Shown here piece after piece: positions 51,375 through 62,170 of a DNA stretch of 64,000 bases; positions within the stretch are counted from its first letter, which is position 1, and each line of letters opens with the position of its first letter. The stretch lies in the NCBI RefSeq assembly GCF_900115285.1, contig NZ_FOYW01000001.1:764655-828654 (forward strand), written 5' to 3'. Source of the stretch: Marinobacter daqiaonensis. Its GTDB lineage: Bacteria > Pseudomonadota > Gammaproteobacteria > Pseudomonadales > Oleiphilaceae. The translations under genes and the position numbers were made by a program. The notes beneath the pieces are model-generated. The model was given only the letters and a program-made list of their open reading frames with translations. It searched no databases and was not told the DNA's origin.

Positions 51375-51965
51375 ATGTCGTCACACTCACAGGATCCGGA
51401 CCGGCGCGATTTTTTCCGTGTCGAAGACCGGGTCGGCCTTGAATACCGCCGGTTACTGCCACCCACTGACGGCGACATCAAGCCGTTCGACGACGACCAT
51501 CTGGACGGCCTCAAGTCCGAACTGAAACGCCTGGACATGGAAATCCGCAACCAGCTTTCGCTGCTGACCGAAAAAGACCGGTTACTGACCTCTCTGTTCA
51601 AATCACTGAACAGCAAGGTGGATACGCTGGCGCGCATTATGGCCTTTGAGCAAAATCCGTTGCAACCGCAACAGTGGCGAGACGTGACCCTGAGTGAAGG
51701 CGGTGTAAGCTTTCTGGCTCCCGCTGGTGAACTGCATCAGGGCGACCTGCTTGCCATTCGCCTCACCCTGCCACCGGAACTGTTCCAGCCCCGGGCAAGG
51801 GCGAAAGTTGTCGACGTCACTCCCCCTTCCCGTGGCCAGAGCGGTGATCAGGCTCTGGTGCATACCCGTTTCATCGAAATCCAGGAAGCGGATCGTCAGC
51901 AGATTGCGAAACACGTCATGCGATGGCAGATTCGACAGAGACAGGGTGGCGAACCATCGCAATAA
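51375..51965 (+). CDS. PilZ-domain protein
   Basis: 196 residues, cytoplasmic. The N-terminal DRRDFFRVEDRVGLEYRRL resembles the RxxxR c-di-GMP contact region, a helical middle (about 40-95) follows, and VTLSEGGVSFLAPAGELHQGD (about 105-125) fits the PilZ (D/N)xSxxG element. This suggests a c-di-GMP-binding effector, although ligand binding is not certain. It is divergent from the lol permease gene. Confidence 0.78.
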   Translation: MSSHSQDPDRRDFFRVEDRVGLEYRRLLPPTDGDIKPFDDDHLDGLKSELKRLDMEIRNQLSLLTEKDRLLTSLFKSLNSKVDTLARIMAFEQNPLQPQQWRDVTLSEGGVSFLAPAGELHQGDLLAIRLTLPPELFQPRARAKVVDVTPPSRGQSGDQALVHTRFIEIQEADRQQIAKHVMRWQIRQRQGGEPSQ

Positions 51966-52076
51966 TGGACGCAATTGATGAATGGCGGGGGCTGCTTGCC
52001 GGGCCCCTCCGGCCGATGCCGGACGCCGCCGGGATTCGGGTCGAAAAACATTACAGAAGTTTCAGGAGAGCTGCTA

Positions 52077-52382
52077 ATGAAAAAGCTGACGTCCGCGGCG
52101 ATTGCCGCGAGTCTGGCGATATCTGCCTTCGGGCTGGCTACCGTTCCCGGTGCAACGGCCGAGGAGGTCAAGGTACCGGTAATGTCCCAGGGGGAACGGA
52201 AAAGCATGGACCTGCCCGACACCGGCCAGACCCGGGAAACGGTACGTCAGCGATATGGCGACCCGGTCAGCACCTCCGGCCCTGTTGGGGACCCACCCAT
52301 CACCCAATGGCACTATCCGGGCTTTGTCGTGTACTTCGAGTACAACCGGGTTATCCACACCGTGGTCAAGCCTGCCCGCTGA
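52077..52382 (+). CDS. Small exported protein of unknown function
   Basis: 101 residues. The signal peptide runs to about 28 (ending GATA-EE). The mature 73 residues contain ETVRQRYGDPVSTSGPVGDP and ITQWHYPGFVVYFEYNRVIHTVV, a pattern similar to SmpA/OmlA-like small domains (RYGxP, WxYxxFxVxFxxxxV), but no Cys lipobox is present. AGGAG lies 9-13 bases ahead of the ATG at 52077. I do not recognise a specific function. Confidence 0.75.
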   Translation: MKKLTSAAIAASLAISAFGLATVPGATAEEVKVPVMSQGERKSMDLPDTGQTRETVRQRYGDPVSTSGPVGDPPITQWHYPGFVVYFEYNRVIHTVVKPAR

Positions 52383-52511
52383 ATTGGCGGGAGCTTCAAA
52401 ACACGCCTGACGTAAAGCCTGCAAACCGATAGAATGCGGCTCATCTCCGCGGGCGCCGGATAACGGCCTGGTCGTTTTCGCCCGCGCAACCCTGACCGTT
52501 AACCCAAGTGG

Positions 52512-53576
52512 ATGGTTGCTACCTTGACTTCGACACGCGTGATGCCTGCCGAGTGGGCCCCCCAGAGTGCCGTCATGCTCACCTGGCCCCACCCCGGAAC
52601 CGACTGGTTCAGTCGCCTGCAGGAGGTTGAGCCGGTTTTTCTCGATATCGCCAGGGCAGTGCTTCGTTTCGAGCATCTGCTGATCAGTTGCGAGCACGTT
52701 TTCCGGGCCGAGGAACTGCAGCGGGAACTCAACGCCTGGGCCGGGCAACAGCAATTGCCCGGCCGCGCCCATTGTGTTCCGGCACCAGCCAACGATACCT
52801 GGGCCCGTGACCATGGTCCCATTGCCGTTTCCACCGAAGACGGTATCCGCCTGCTGGATTTCCGCTTCAACGCCTGGGGGGGCAAGTTCCCATGGGAAAA
52901 GGACAACGCCCTGAACCGACACCTGGCGAATGCCGGCTGCTTCGGCGATATCCCCCTGGAGGCCGTGGATTTCATCCTGGAGGGCGGTTCTCTCGAGTCC
53001 GACGGCGAGGGCACCCTGCTGGTCACCAGCGAATGCCTGATGACACCTTCCCGCAACCCGGATCACGACCGCTCGGCCATTGAAACGATACTCGGGGAGA
53101 CCCTGGGCGCGACCCGCGTACTCTGGCTCAACCATGGATATCTGGCCGGCGATGACACCGACAGCCACATTGATACCCTGGCCCGCTTCTGCAACCCTGA
53201 CCATATCTGCTATGTGCGTTGCGACGATCCGGAAGACGAACATTTTCCGGCCCTGAGCGCCATGGAAGAGGAACTGGCGCAGTTCCGTCAGGCCGATGGC
53301 AGTCCCTATCGGCTGACCCCTCTGCCCTGGCCAGACGCTATTTATGGCGAGGAAGGGGAGCGGTTGCCGGCAACCTACGCCAACTTCCTGATCATCAACG
53401 GCGCGGTGCTGGTGCCGGTGTACGGCGTCCCCCAGGATGAGGCGGCCTTGGCGATCTTCCGGGACCTGTTCCCACTGAGAGAGATCATTTCCGTGCCCTG
53501 CCGGCCACTGATTGAGCAGCACGGCAGTCTGCACTGCGTCACCATGCAACTGCCCCCTGGAGCGGTGAACCTATGA
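52512..53576 (+). CDS. aguA: Agmatine deiminase
   Basis: 354 residues of the guanidino-group-modifying superfamily. Conserved NDTWARDHGP (about 94-103), FRFNAWGGKF, EGGSLESDGEGTLL and the catalytic Cys in GSLHCVTMQLP (about 342). It converts agmatine to N-carbamoylputrescine and ammonia. The next gene overlaps it by 4 bp and carries out the following step to putrescine. Confidence 0.94.
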   Translation: MVATLTSTRVMPAEWAPQSAVMLTWPHPGTDWFSRLQEVEPVFLDIARAVLRFEHLLISCEHVFRAEELQRELNAWAGQQQLPGRAHCVPAPANDTWARDHGPIAVSTEDGIRLLDFRFNAWGGKFPWEKDNALNRHLANAGCFGDIPLEAVDFILEGGSLESDGEGTLLVTSECLMTPSRNPDHDRSAIETILGETLGATRVLWLNHGYLAGDDTDSHIDTLARFCNPDHICYVRCDDPEDEHFPALSAMEEELAQFRQADGSPYRLTPLPWPDAIYGEEGERLPATYANFLIINGAVLVPVYGVPQDEAALAIFRDLFPLREIISVPCRPLIEQHGSLHCVTMQLPPGAVNL

Positions 53577-54499
53577 GCGCCCGCAACATCACCAGTAACA
53601 CCCTGAAAGTTGCTGCCATCCAGCAGACCTGCTCGGACAGCAAGGATGTCAGCCTGAGCACTTCCGAGCGCCTGGTCCGCCAGGCCGCCGCTCAGGGGGC
53701 CAACCTTGTGGTACTGCAGGAATTGCACAGCACCCTTTACTTCTGTCAGACCGAAGATGTTGAGGTTTTCGAGCTGGCCGAACCGGTGCCGGGACCCACA
53801 ACGGAACGGCTGGGCGCCCTGGCGGCGGAGCTGGGCATTGTCCTTGTGGGGTCCGTATTCGAGCGGCGGATGAACGGTGTTTACCACAACACAGCGGTGG
53901 TGTTCGAAACCGACGGCACCATCGCCGGCATCTACCGCAAGATGCACATCCCTGACGATCCGGGCTTTTACGAGAAGTTCTTTTTCACTCCCGGCGATGC
54001 CACTTTCAACAATGGCCAGAGTGGCTTTACCCCGATCCAGACCTCTGTCGGCAAGCTCGGGGTTCTGGTGTGCTGGGATCAATGGTACCCGGAGGCGGCC
54101 CGCCTGATGGCGCTTGCCGGTGCCGAGATTCTTATCTATCCCACGGCCATTGGCTGGGACCATACCGATGAACCCGAGGAACAGGCACGCCAGCTCGAAG
54201 CCTGGGTAACGGTCCAGCGCGGCCACGCCGTGGCCAACAACCTGCCGGTGGTTGCACCCAACCGTGTCGGCAGCGAACCCGACCCCTCCGGTCATACCAG
54301 CGGTATCCAGTTCTGGGGCAACAGTTTTATCTGCGGTCCCCAGGGCGAATTCCTGGCCCGCGCCGACGAAAACAGTGAAACCGTGCTCATCGGCGAAATC
54401 GACCGGCGGTGTAGCGAGTCGGTCCGCCGGATCTGGCCGCACCTGCGGGACCGGCGCATTGATGCCTACGGCGATATCCTCAAGCGGGTACGGGACTGA
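53573..54499 (+). CDS. aguB: N-carbamoylputrescine amidase
   Basis: 308 residues of the nitrilase superfamily. The Glu-Lys-Cys triad is visible: LQELHS (about 46), YRKMHIPDDP (about 122) and GVLVCWDQWYPEAAR (about 163). It releases putrescine, CO2 and ammonia. The ATGA overlap with aguA indicates a two-gene operon for polyamine synthesis from agmatine. No arginine decarboxylase gene is seen here. Confidence 0.95.
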   Translation: MSARNITSNTLKVAAIQQTCSDSKDVSLSTSERLVRQAAAQGANLVVLQELHSTLYFCQTEDVEVFELAEPVPGPTTERLGALAAELGIVLVGSVFERRMNGVYHNTAVVFETDGTIAGIYRKMHIPDDPGFYEKFFFTPGDATFNNGQSGFTPIQTSVGKLGVLVCWDQWYPEAARLMALAGAEILIYPTAIGWDHTDEPEEQARQLEAWVTVQRGHAVANNLPVVAPNRVGSEPDPSGHTSGIQFWGNSFICGPQGEFLARADENSETVLIGEIDRRCSESVRRIWPHLRDRRIDAYGDILKRVRD

Positions 54500-54507
54500 C
54501 GTCAGCG

Positions 54508-55422
54508 ATGAAAAAACTGGTCGACGCGGCGGTCACGGAGCTCAACCACATCGTTCTCGGCAAGGAGCCCCAGATCCGGCTCGCCCTTTGCGGCCTGCTG
54601 GCCCAGGGGCATCTGCTGATCGAGGACATTCCCGGCATGGGCAAGACCACCCTGTCCCACGCTCTGGCGAAGGTCATGGGGCTCACTTACCAGCGCATCC
54701 AGTTCACCAATGACCTGTTGCCGGCGGATGTTCTGGGTTTCTCCATGTATGACCGTGAAGCCGGCACCCTGGTCTTCCACCAGGGTCCGATCTTCGCCCA
54801 GGTTGTGCTTGCCGATGAGGTGAACCGCGCCTCTCCACGTACCCAGAGTGCCCTGCTGGAGGCGATGGAAGAGCGCCAGGTCTCCATTGAGGGTGAAACC
54901 CGTCCCCTGCCCTGGCCATTCTTTGTCATCGCCACACAGAATCCGGCGGAACAGGGCGGCACCTATCCGCTGCCGGAATCCCAGCTCGACCGGTTCCTCA
55001 TGCGACTACGGCTGGGCTACCCTGACCCCAAGGCGGAACGGGAACTGCTGGAGGGCGAGGACCGGCGCCAGATGACGGAACGCCTGCGCACCATGTTCAC
55101 ACCCGATGACCTGAGAACCCTGCAGGCCGGCGTTACCAGAGTGTCCACCAGCCCCGCGCTGCTGGACTACATCCAGAACCTGCTGGAGGAAAGCCGGCGC
55201 ATGCCGGGCCTCCTCTATGGTCTGTCACCACGAGCCGGGCTGGGGCTGGTCAGGGCGTCCCGTGCATGGGCACTGATGAGCGGGAGGCACCATGTCCTGC
55301 CGGATGACGTACAGGCGGTGTTTGCTGCAATAGCGGGCCATCGCCTGGAACAGGGTGACTATGGCAAGGGGGAGCAGCGTGTGCGGCAGCTGCTGGATCA
55401 GGTGCCGGTCATCGGGCGCTAG
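54508..55422 (+). CDS. MoxR-family AAA+ ATPase
   Basis: 304 residues. Walker A in EDIPGMGKTTL (about 30-40), Walker B VVLADEVNRA (about 93-102), sensor 1 ATQNPAEQGGTYPLPESQ, arginine-finger region LDRFLMR, and the C-terminal lid. MoxR ATPases usually stand before DUF58, transglutaminase-like and von Willebrand-domain genes. Here none follow; trxB comes next after 260 bp. It begins eight bases after aguB, so it may ride on that transcript. Its stop TAG lies in CTAGTGTC, the same octamer as at the ruvA stop. Confidence 0.93.
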   Translation: MKKLVDAAVTELNHIVLGKEPQIRLALCGLLAQGHLLIEDIPGMGKTTLSHALAKVMGLTYQRIQFTNDLLPADVLGFSMYDREAGTLVFHQGPIFAQVVLADEVNRASPRTQSALLEAMEERQVSIEGETRPLPWPFFVIATQNPAEQGGTYPLPESQLDRFLMRLRLGYPDPKAERELLEGEDRRQMTERLRTMFTPDDLRTLQAGVTRVSTSPALLDYIQNLLEESRRMPGLLYGLSPRAGLGLVRASRAWALMSGRHHVLPDDVQAVFAAIAGHRLEQGDYGKGEQRVRQLLDQVPVIGR

Positions 55423-56633
<1,211 letters not shown>

Positions 56634-56693
56634 ACGAACCACCTGCAACCGGGTGGCTGACACCGTCGGCCACCCCGGAGTAGTTCGTAGACG

Positions 56694-57416
56694 ATGAGCG
56701 CCCTGCCCTGGTTAGATCCTGATTACCTCTGGTTCCCTCCTGCCGAGGAGGCTCTGGAGGAACCTGATGGCCTGCTGGCCCTGGGGGGCGATCTTGCGCC
56801 CGAGCGCCTGCTGCACGCCTACCGCAACGGCATTTTTCCCTGGTTCAGCGATGAACAGCCCATTCTCTGGTGGTCCCCGGATCCTCGCTGCGTCATCTTT
56901 CCGGGGCAGGTCCATGTATCCCGCAGTCTGCGCCGGACCCTGAACCAGAAGCTGTTTACCATCACCCTGGATCAGGCATTTCGCCGGGTGATCCATCTGT
57001 GCGGCTCAACCCGGGTCGAGGGCACCTGGATCACGAACGAGATGGAGCAGGCCTATGTGGAGCTTCACCGCCAGGGTCACGCCCATTCGGTAGAAGCCTG
57101 GAACAATCGGGGCGAACTGGTCGGAGGGCTTTACGGCCTGGCGCTGGGGCGCTGCTTTTTCGCGGAATCCATGTTTTCCCTGGAAACCAATGCCTCCAAG
57201 GTGATCCTGGTGCATCTCAGCAGCCAGCTGGCCCGATGGAATTACCGCGTGATCGACTGTCAGGTGGAGAGCCGGCACCTGCTCAGGATGGGCGCACGCA
57301 CTATTCCCCGCAGTGATTTCCTGACTATACTCAGGGACAACGTCGACCAGTCTCCGAAACCGCACCTGTGGCAGCTGGACTGGCATTGGCAACCACCGGA
57401 GGGGAAGCGTTCATGA
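56694..57416 (+). CDS. aat: Leucyl/phenylalanyl-tRNA--protein transferase
   Basis: 240 residues. Family signatures YRNGIFPWFSDEQPILWWSPDPRCVIFP and GGLYGLALGRCFFAESMFS. It adds Leu or Phe to N-terminal Lys or Arg, marking proteins for ClpS-ClpAP. The stop overlaps bpt as ATGA; clpS and clpA lie 1.2-4 kb downstream. Confidence 0.97.
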   Translation: MSALPWLDPDYLWFPPAEEALEEPDGLLALGGDLAPERLLHAYRNGIFPWFSDEQPILWWSPDPRCVIFPGQVHVSRSLRRTLNQKLFTITLDQAFRRVIHLCGSTRVEGTWITNEMEQAYVELHRQGHAHSVEAWNNRGELVGGLYGLALGRCFFAESMFSLETNASKVILVHLSSQLARWNYRVIDCQVESRHLLRMGARTIPRSDFLTILRDNVDQSPKPHLWQLDWHWQPPEGKRS

Positions 57417-58132
57417 GCAGCCTCAGAACACTGGTTTTCTTTGCCACACCCGCCCATAAGTGCAGTTACCTGCCGGGCCGGGATGCAACCACCATGTTCG
57501 TTGACCCCAGGGCCCAGGTTGACAGGCGCCTGTACAGCCAGCTCACCGCCCTGGGCTTTCGCCGCAGTGGTTCCCATTACTACCGGCCCCACTGTGAGCA
57601 CTGCAATGCCTGTGTACCGGTGAGACTGGATGCCCGCGCCTTTCGTCCGGACCGGTCCCAGCGACGGGTCTGGAAGCGGAATCAGGACCTGGATTTCCGG
57701 CTTGTGCCCGCCCACTTCTCGGAGCGTTACTATCAACTGTATGCCCGGTACATCAATGAGCGCCATGCCGATGGCGACATGTACCCCCCATCCCGGGATC
57801 AGTTCGAGTCATTCCTGGTGGAAGGCGCCACCGAAAGCCGGTTCCTGGAAATCAGTCTGGGCGACCAGCTTATTGGTCTTGCGGTGATGGACGTCCTGGA
57901 TGACGGACTTTCCGCCATCTACACCATGTTCGACCCGGATCACGAGAACCGGGGCCTTGGCACCCTGGCAATCCTTTGGCAGGTGGAGGAGGCACGGCGT
58001 CGGCAGCTACCCTGGATCTATCTGGGGTACTGGATTTCCGAGAGTCGCAAGATGAACTATAAAACCCGCTTCCGCCCCATCCAGGCACTGACAGAGGGCA
58101 CCTGGCAACCTTTTGAACCGGAAACCAACTGA
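57413..58132 (+). CDS. bpt: Aspartate/glutamate leucyltransferase (bacterial ATE, Bpt)
   Basis: 239 residues from the ATG at 57413. Cysteine-rich N-terminal ATE domain (CSYLPGRDATTMFVDP, HCEHCNACVPVR) and the C-terminal GNAT-like part with YTMFDPDHENRGLGT and YLGYWISESRKMNYK. It transfers Leu to N-terminal Asp or Glu. With aat it covers both secondary destabilising classes of the N-degron pathway. Confidence 0.95.
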   Translation: MSSLRTLVFFATPAHKCSYLPGRDATTMFVDPRAQVDRRLYSQLTALGFRRSGSHYYRPHCEHCNACVPVRLDARAFRPDRSQRRVWKRNQDLDFRLVPAHFSERYYQLYARYINERHADGDMYPPSRDQFESFLVEGATESRFLEISLGDQLIGLAVMDVLDDGLSAIYTMFDPDHENRGLGTLAILWQVEEARRRQLPWIYLGYWISESRKMNYKTRFRPIQALTEGTWQPFEPETN

Positions 58133-58183
58133 CCGTCAGTGTCTCCGGACGCGCGCTGGCACCGGCAAAATTCCCGCCATTTT

Positions 58184-58212
58184 TTGCCAATCGCGCCCAA
58201 ATGAGGCAGAAT
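58184..58212 (+). promoter_or_regulatory. Possible infA promoter
   Basis: TTGCCA, 17-bp spacer, CAGAAT: four of six matches in each box, about 70 bp before the infA ATG. Confidence 0.35.
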
Positions 58213-58289
58213 TGCGCAACTCCAGAATCAGGGCAACGGCGATAGCCGCGATTGCCATGGAAAACCAATCCAAGCGAGGTTCTTACTGA

Positions 58290-58508
58290 ATGGCAAAATC
58301 AGATGTCATTGAAATGGAGGGCACCATTGTTGATACCCTTCCGAACACCATGTTTCGTGTTGAGCTGAGCAACGGCCACGTTGTCACCGCTCACATCTCC
58401 GGCAAGATGCGCAAGAACTACATCCGCATCCTCACCGGCGACAAGGTCAAGGTTGAGCTGACTCCCTACGACCTGAGCAAGGGCCGCATCGTCTACCGCG
58501 CCCGTTAA
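58290..58508 (+). CDS. infA: Translation initiation factor IF-1
   Basis: 72 residues, the exact family length. S1/OB-fold sequence [19 protein letters not shown] and [16 protein letters not shown]. It binds the ribosomal A site during initiation. It is convergent with clpA and separated from it by a strong terminator. Confidence 0.99.
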   Translation: MAKSDVIEMEGTIVDTLPNTMFRVELSNGHVVTAHISGKMRKNYIRILTGDKVKVELTPYDLSKGRIVYRAR

Positions 58509-58556
58509 GAACGCCGGTGTCCTGCCAGGTCTGACCAGGTTCGACATCTGTAAATA

Positions 58557-58590
58557 GCAAAAGCCCCGCCAAGGCGGGGCTTTTGCTTTT
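58557..58590. terminator. Bidirectional terminator between infA and clpA
   Basis: A perfect 14-bp stem GCAAAAGCCCCGCC with a two-base AA centre. The plus strand continues TTTT; the A-rich left flank gives T residues on the minus strand, so both genes can use it. Confidence 0.9.
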
Positions 58591-58611
58591 ACTGCTGTTG
58601 CACGGTTCCGG

Positions 58612-60882
58612 TCAGATCGCTTCGGCCGGCTCGTTCTCGTATTCGAACACCAGCTCGTCATCCTTGAGGTGGATGTTCACTTCGCCACCATTCTCCGACA
58701 ATGCACCGAACAGAATCTGTTCGGCCAGGGGGCGCTTGATCTTGTCCTGGATCAGCCGGGCCATCGGCCGGGCGCCCATGACGGGATCGTAGCCACGCTC
58801 CGCCAACCACACCTTCACATCATCATCCACATGCAGAACCACATGCTTCTCATCAAGCTGTGCCTGCAGCTCTGTGAGGAACTTGTCCACCACGTGGGTG
58901 ATGGTTCCCGGCTCCAGGGCACCAAACTGGATGATGGAGTCGAGGCGGTTCCGGAATTCCGGCGTGAAGGTCTTGGTGATGACCTCCATACCATCAGTGC
59001 TGTGATCCTGCTCGCTGAAGCCGATGGACCGCCGGCTCATGTCCTCCGCGCCCGCGTTGGTGGTCATCACCAGGATGACATGGCGGAAGTCCGCCTTGCG
59101 GCCGTTGTTATCAGTCAGCCTGCCGTGGTCCATAACCTGCAGCAGCAGGTTGAACACTTCCGGGTGCGCCTTCTCGATCTCGTCCAGCAGCAGCACGCAA
59201 TGGGGATGCTTGTTGACCGCTTCCGTCAGCAGACCACCCTGATCAAACCCAACGTAACCCGGAGGCGCACCAATCAGCCGCGACACCGTATGCCGCTCCA
59301 TGTATTCCGACATGTCGAAACGGACCAGCTCGATGCCCAGAACCTTGGCAAGCTGTCGGGTCACCTCGGTCTTGCCCACGCCGGTGGGACCGGCGAACAG
59401 GAAGGCGCCTTCCGGCTTTTCCGGAGCCTTCAGGCCGGCGCGCGCCAGCTTGATGGCGGTGGAGAGGCTTTCGATAGCGGTGTCCTGACCGAACACGGTC
59501 ATCTTCAGGTCCCGCTCCAGGTTGCGCAGCAGATCCTTGTCATTGCTGGAAACACTCTTCGGCGGAATCCTCGCGATGGTGGCCACCACGTCCTCGATCG
59601 CGGACACACCGATCACCTTGCGGCGCTTGGCTTCCGGGAGCAGGCGCTGGCGGGCACCGGCCTCATCGATAACATCGATGGCCTTGTCCGGCAGATGCCG
59701 GTCGGAGATATAGCGATCCGCCATCTCCGCTGCCACCCGAAGGGCCTTGTCGGTGTATTTCAGATCGTGGTGCTTCTCGAAGTGAGGCTTCAGCCCCTTG
59801 AGGATCTGATAGGTATCCTCGACACTGGGCTCGTTGACGTCGATCTTCTGGAAGCGACGTGCCAGGGCACTGTCCTTTTCGAAGATGCCACGGAACTCGG
59901 AGAAGGTGGTGGAGCCGATGCACCGGATCTCGCCGGTGCTGAGCATCGGCTTGAGCAGGTTGGAAGCGTCCATCACTCCGCCCGATGCCGAGCCCGCACC
60001 GATGATGGTGTGAATCTCGTCAATGAACAGAATGGCGCGCTTTTCCTTCTTGAGCTCGGCCAGCAGTCCTTTCAGACGCTTCTCGAAGTCCCCCCGGTAT
60101 TTGGTACCGGCAAGCAGAGCGCCCAGGTCCAGCGAATAGACCACCGCGTCGGAGATGATTTCCGGCACGTGGCCGTCGACGATGCGGCGCGCCAGACCCT
60201 CGGCGATAGCGGTCTTGCCGACACCGGCCTCCCCCACCAGCAATGGATTGTTCTTGCGGCGGCGGACCAGAATCTGCACCACCCGCTCCACCTCGTGTTC
60301 CCGCCCGATCAGTGGATCGATACGGCCCTGACGGGCCTGCTCGTTGAGGTTGGTCGCGTAGGCCTCCAGCGGCTTGTTGGACGAGCCTTCTTCCGCTGCC
60401 TCTTCCTGGGCGGCCTGATCCGGCCCCTCCTGGTCCTCGGCGCCCTGGACCCGTGAAATGCCGTGGGAAACAAAGTTCACCACGTCGATCCGGGCGATGT
60501 TCTGCTTCTTCAGAAGGTAAACCGCCTGGCTTTCCTGCTCGCTGAAAATGGCCACCAGTACGTTGGCCCCGGTGACTTCTTTCTTGCCAGAGGACTGGAC
60601 ATGGAATACCGCGCGCTGGAGAACACGCTGGAATCCCAGGGTCGGCTGGGTTTCACGCTCGCTGTCGGAACCCGGAATCAGCGGCGTCGTGGAATCGACA
60701 AATTCAGTCAGCTCATCCTGAAGGCGCTGCAGGTCTGCCCCGCAGGCTTTGAGGACGCCCAAAGCTGAATCATTGTCCAGCAATGCCAGCAGCAGGTGCT
60801 CAACCGTCATGAATTCATGGCGCTTGTCACGGGCATTCCGGAAAGCTGCATTCAGCGTTATTTCTAGATCTTTGCTCAGCAT
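58612..60882 (-). CDS. clpA: ATP-dependent Clp protease ATP-binding subunit ClpA
   Basis: 756 residues from the ATG at 60882 ([18 protein letters not shown]). N-terminal ClpN repeats bind ClpS; two AAA+ modules have Walker A GEAGVGKT (about 208) and GPTGVGKT (about 495). The second module carries a ClpP-binding loop region. It unfolds N-degron and SsrA-tagged proteins for ClpP, whose gene is not in the window. Confidence 0.98.
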   Translation of the reverse strand: MLSKDLEITLNAAFRNARDKRHEFMTVEHLLLALLDNDSALGVLKACGADLQRLQDELTEFVDSTTPLIPGSDSERETQPTLGFQRVLQRAVFHVQSSGKKEVTGANVLVAIFSEQESQAVYLLKKQNIARIDVVNFVSHGISRVQGAEDQEGPDQAAQEEAAEEGSSNKPLEAYATNLNEQARQGRIDPLIGREHEVERVVQILVRRRKNNPLLVGEAGVGKTAIAEGLARRIVDGHVPEIISDAVVYSLDLGALLAGTKYRGDFEKRLKGLLAELKKEKRAILFIDEIHTIIGAGSASGGVMDASNLLKPMLSTGEIRCIGSTTFSEFRGIFEKDSALARRFQKIDVNEPSVEDTYQILKGLKPHFEKHHDLKYTDKALRVAAEMADRYISDRHLPDKAIDVIDEAGARQRLLPEAKRRKVIGVSAIEDVVATIARIPPKSVSSNDKDLLRNLERDLKMTVFGQDTAIESLSTAIKLARAGLKAPEKPEGAFLFAGPTGVGKTEVTRQLAKVLGIELVRFDMSEYMERHTVSRLIGAPPGYVGFDQGGLLTEAVNKHPHCVLLLDEIEKAHPEVFNLLLQVMDHGRLTDNNGRKADFRHVILVMTTNAGAEDMSRRSIGFSEQDHSTDGMEVITKTFTPEFRNRLDSIIQFGALEPGTITHVVDKFLTELQAQLDEKHVVLHVDDDVKVWLAERGYDPVMGARPMARLIQDKIKRPLAEQILFGALSENGGEVNIHLKDDELVFEYENEPAEAI

Positions 60883-60905
60883 GGGCCACCCCCACAAAAG
60901 GTCAG

Positions 60906-61277
60906 TCAGTCCGCACGTTCAATCTCGCACAGCAGCGGGTGTTCGCACTCCGAGGAATACTGATTCACCTGGGCCGCCTTCGTTTCCGCGATGTCCCGGG
61001 TATATTCCCCACATACGGCCTTTCCCTGCGTATGGACGAGCAGCATTACCTGCGTCGCCTTTTCCTCGTTCATTCCGAAGAACTTCATTAATACATCCAC
61101 CACGAAGTCCATGGGGGTGTAATCGTCGTTCAGGAGGACAACCCGATATCGGGCAGGTCGCTTCAGCGCCGGTTTTGCCGGGGCTACGCTGACATCATCC
61201 TGACGACCGGGCTGGTCGTCGTGATCGTCCTGATCCCCCTGATTCAATACTAGTAGAGAATTTCTGAGTGTCCGCAT
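60906..61277 (-). CDS. clpS: ATP-dependent Clp protease adaptor ClpS
   Basis: 123 residues from the ATG at 61277, preceded by GGTGAGAG; a longer start at 61310 lacks a ribosome site. The N-degron pocket is seen in [20 protein letters not shown] (Asn-Asp-Asp core) and [14 protein letters not shown]. It delivers proteins with N-terminal Leu, Phe, Tyr or Trp to ClpA. It begins 23 bp upstream of clpA on the same strand. The acidic N-terminal tail is longer than in E. coli. Confidence 0.96.
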   Translation of the reverse strand: MRTLRNSLLVLNQGDQDDHDDQPGRQDDVSVAPAKPALKRPARYRVVLLNDDYTPMDFVVDVLMKFFGMNEEKATQVMLLVHTQGKAVCGEYTRDIAETKAAQVNQYSSECEHPLLCEIERAD

Positions 61278-61335
61278 GATTCTCTCACCGGATGTCGGTT
61301 TCTGTGACATAAGATGGATGTCCGGAGGCGGGTTT

Positions 61336-61632
61336 TCAAGGTCGGAGAAGAGCCTCGTTACGCTCTAGGAAGAATGCTTCCGGGCCCCCGGGTAAAGAAC
61401 CGGCGAGTACGTCAGTTACGACCATGCTCCACCGGCAAAGTTCCCGCAGATGATACCGCGTCAGGGTGGGTATCAACCAGCATCGTGGCGTGATCACGGC
61501 GGACAGATCGTTGCCTCGCTGTCGGACCCCATAGATCACCGAATTTTGAAAACCGCCTCCATATAACTTAAGTGCCCGAAAACCCTCAAAACATGTCCAC
61601 TGGGTCAGGCCAAGATCACTCATAACAATCAC
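61336..61632 (-). CDS. Possible small hypothetical protein
   Basis: An open frame of up to 98 codons, beginning [17 protein letters not shown], between cspD and clpS. It has no visible ribosome site, resembles no family I know, and its third-codon-position GC is lower than in neighbouring genes. It may be an orphan gene, a decayed fragment, or only leader sequence of clpS. Treat as doubtful. Confidence 0.22.
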   Translation of the reverse strand: MIVMSDLGLTQWTCFEGFRALKLYGGGFQNSVIYGVRQRGNDLSAVITPRCWLIPTLTRYHLRELCRWSMVVTDVLAGSLPGGPEAFFLERNEALLRP

Positions 61633-61795
61633 GTAATGTGCACAATCAGTATTTCCCGCAAGAATGCTATTGACTCACGGGGGTTATTGGTCAAAAGTGA
61701 ATCATGCAATGTAAAATTGTGTAAAACACCGTGAATTAGAGGCCGGAGAGCTGCCGCTAATTGCGATTGATAATGACAGGACAAGGGAGTTCATC
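61633..61795. other. AT-rich region upstream of cspD
   Basis: A more AT-rich stretch than the rest of the window, with TTGACT at 61670-61675 and TAAAAT at 61712-61717. Neither forms a clean promoter pair, but the cspD promoter must lie here. Confidence 0.4.
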
Positions 61796-62089
61796 ATGCC
61801 AAGGGGCAAAGTAAAATGGTTCAACAACGCCAAGGGTTACGGCTTCATTATCGAAGAGGGCTGCAGTGATGACCTGTTTGCACATTTCTCCTCGGTACAG
61901 ATGGACGGGTACAAGACCCTGAAAGCCGGACAACCCGTAACGTTTGACAAGAAACCCAGCGACAAGGGCGTGCACGCGGTTAATATCGTGCCTGAAGCGC
62001 AACCGGCCAGTCAGCAGGAACGGCGGGCCGAGGCCAGCGACCGTGAGCGAGGCCCGTCCAGCAACGTGGTACGTATAGCCAACGGTTGA
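61796..62089 (+). CDS. cspD: CspD-type cold-shock-domain protein
   Basis: 97 residues: a cold-shock domain (1-67, GKVKWFNNAKGYGFIIEE, DDLFAHFSSVQMDG) and a polar tail rich in Arg, Glu and Ser. AAGGGAG precedes the ATG by about eight bases. CspD of E. coli is a stationary-phase inhibitor of replication; its position divergent from clpS-clpA is the classical one. It differs from the protein at 35120-35329 in its loop sequence and tail. Confidence 0.92.
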   Translation: MPRGKVKWFNNAKGYGFIIEEGCSDDLFAHFSSVQMDGYKTLKAGQPVTFDKKPSDKGVHAVNIVPEAQPASQQERRAEASDRERGPSSNVVRIANG

Positions 62090-62170
62090 AGCTGCCCGCA
62101 GGCGCATCGGCCAAGCCATTCCCGATAATTCAGGCCCGCCGTGACGGTGTCCGTCTGATACCATATCGGG

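Noticed and set aside
58669..60456. 595-codon plus-strand frame opposite clpA
   Set aside because: Antisense shadow of ClpA with both AAA+ modules intact on the other strand.
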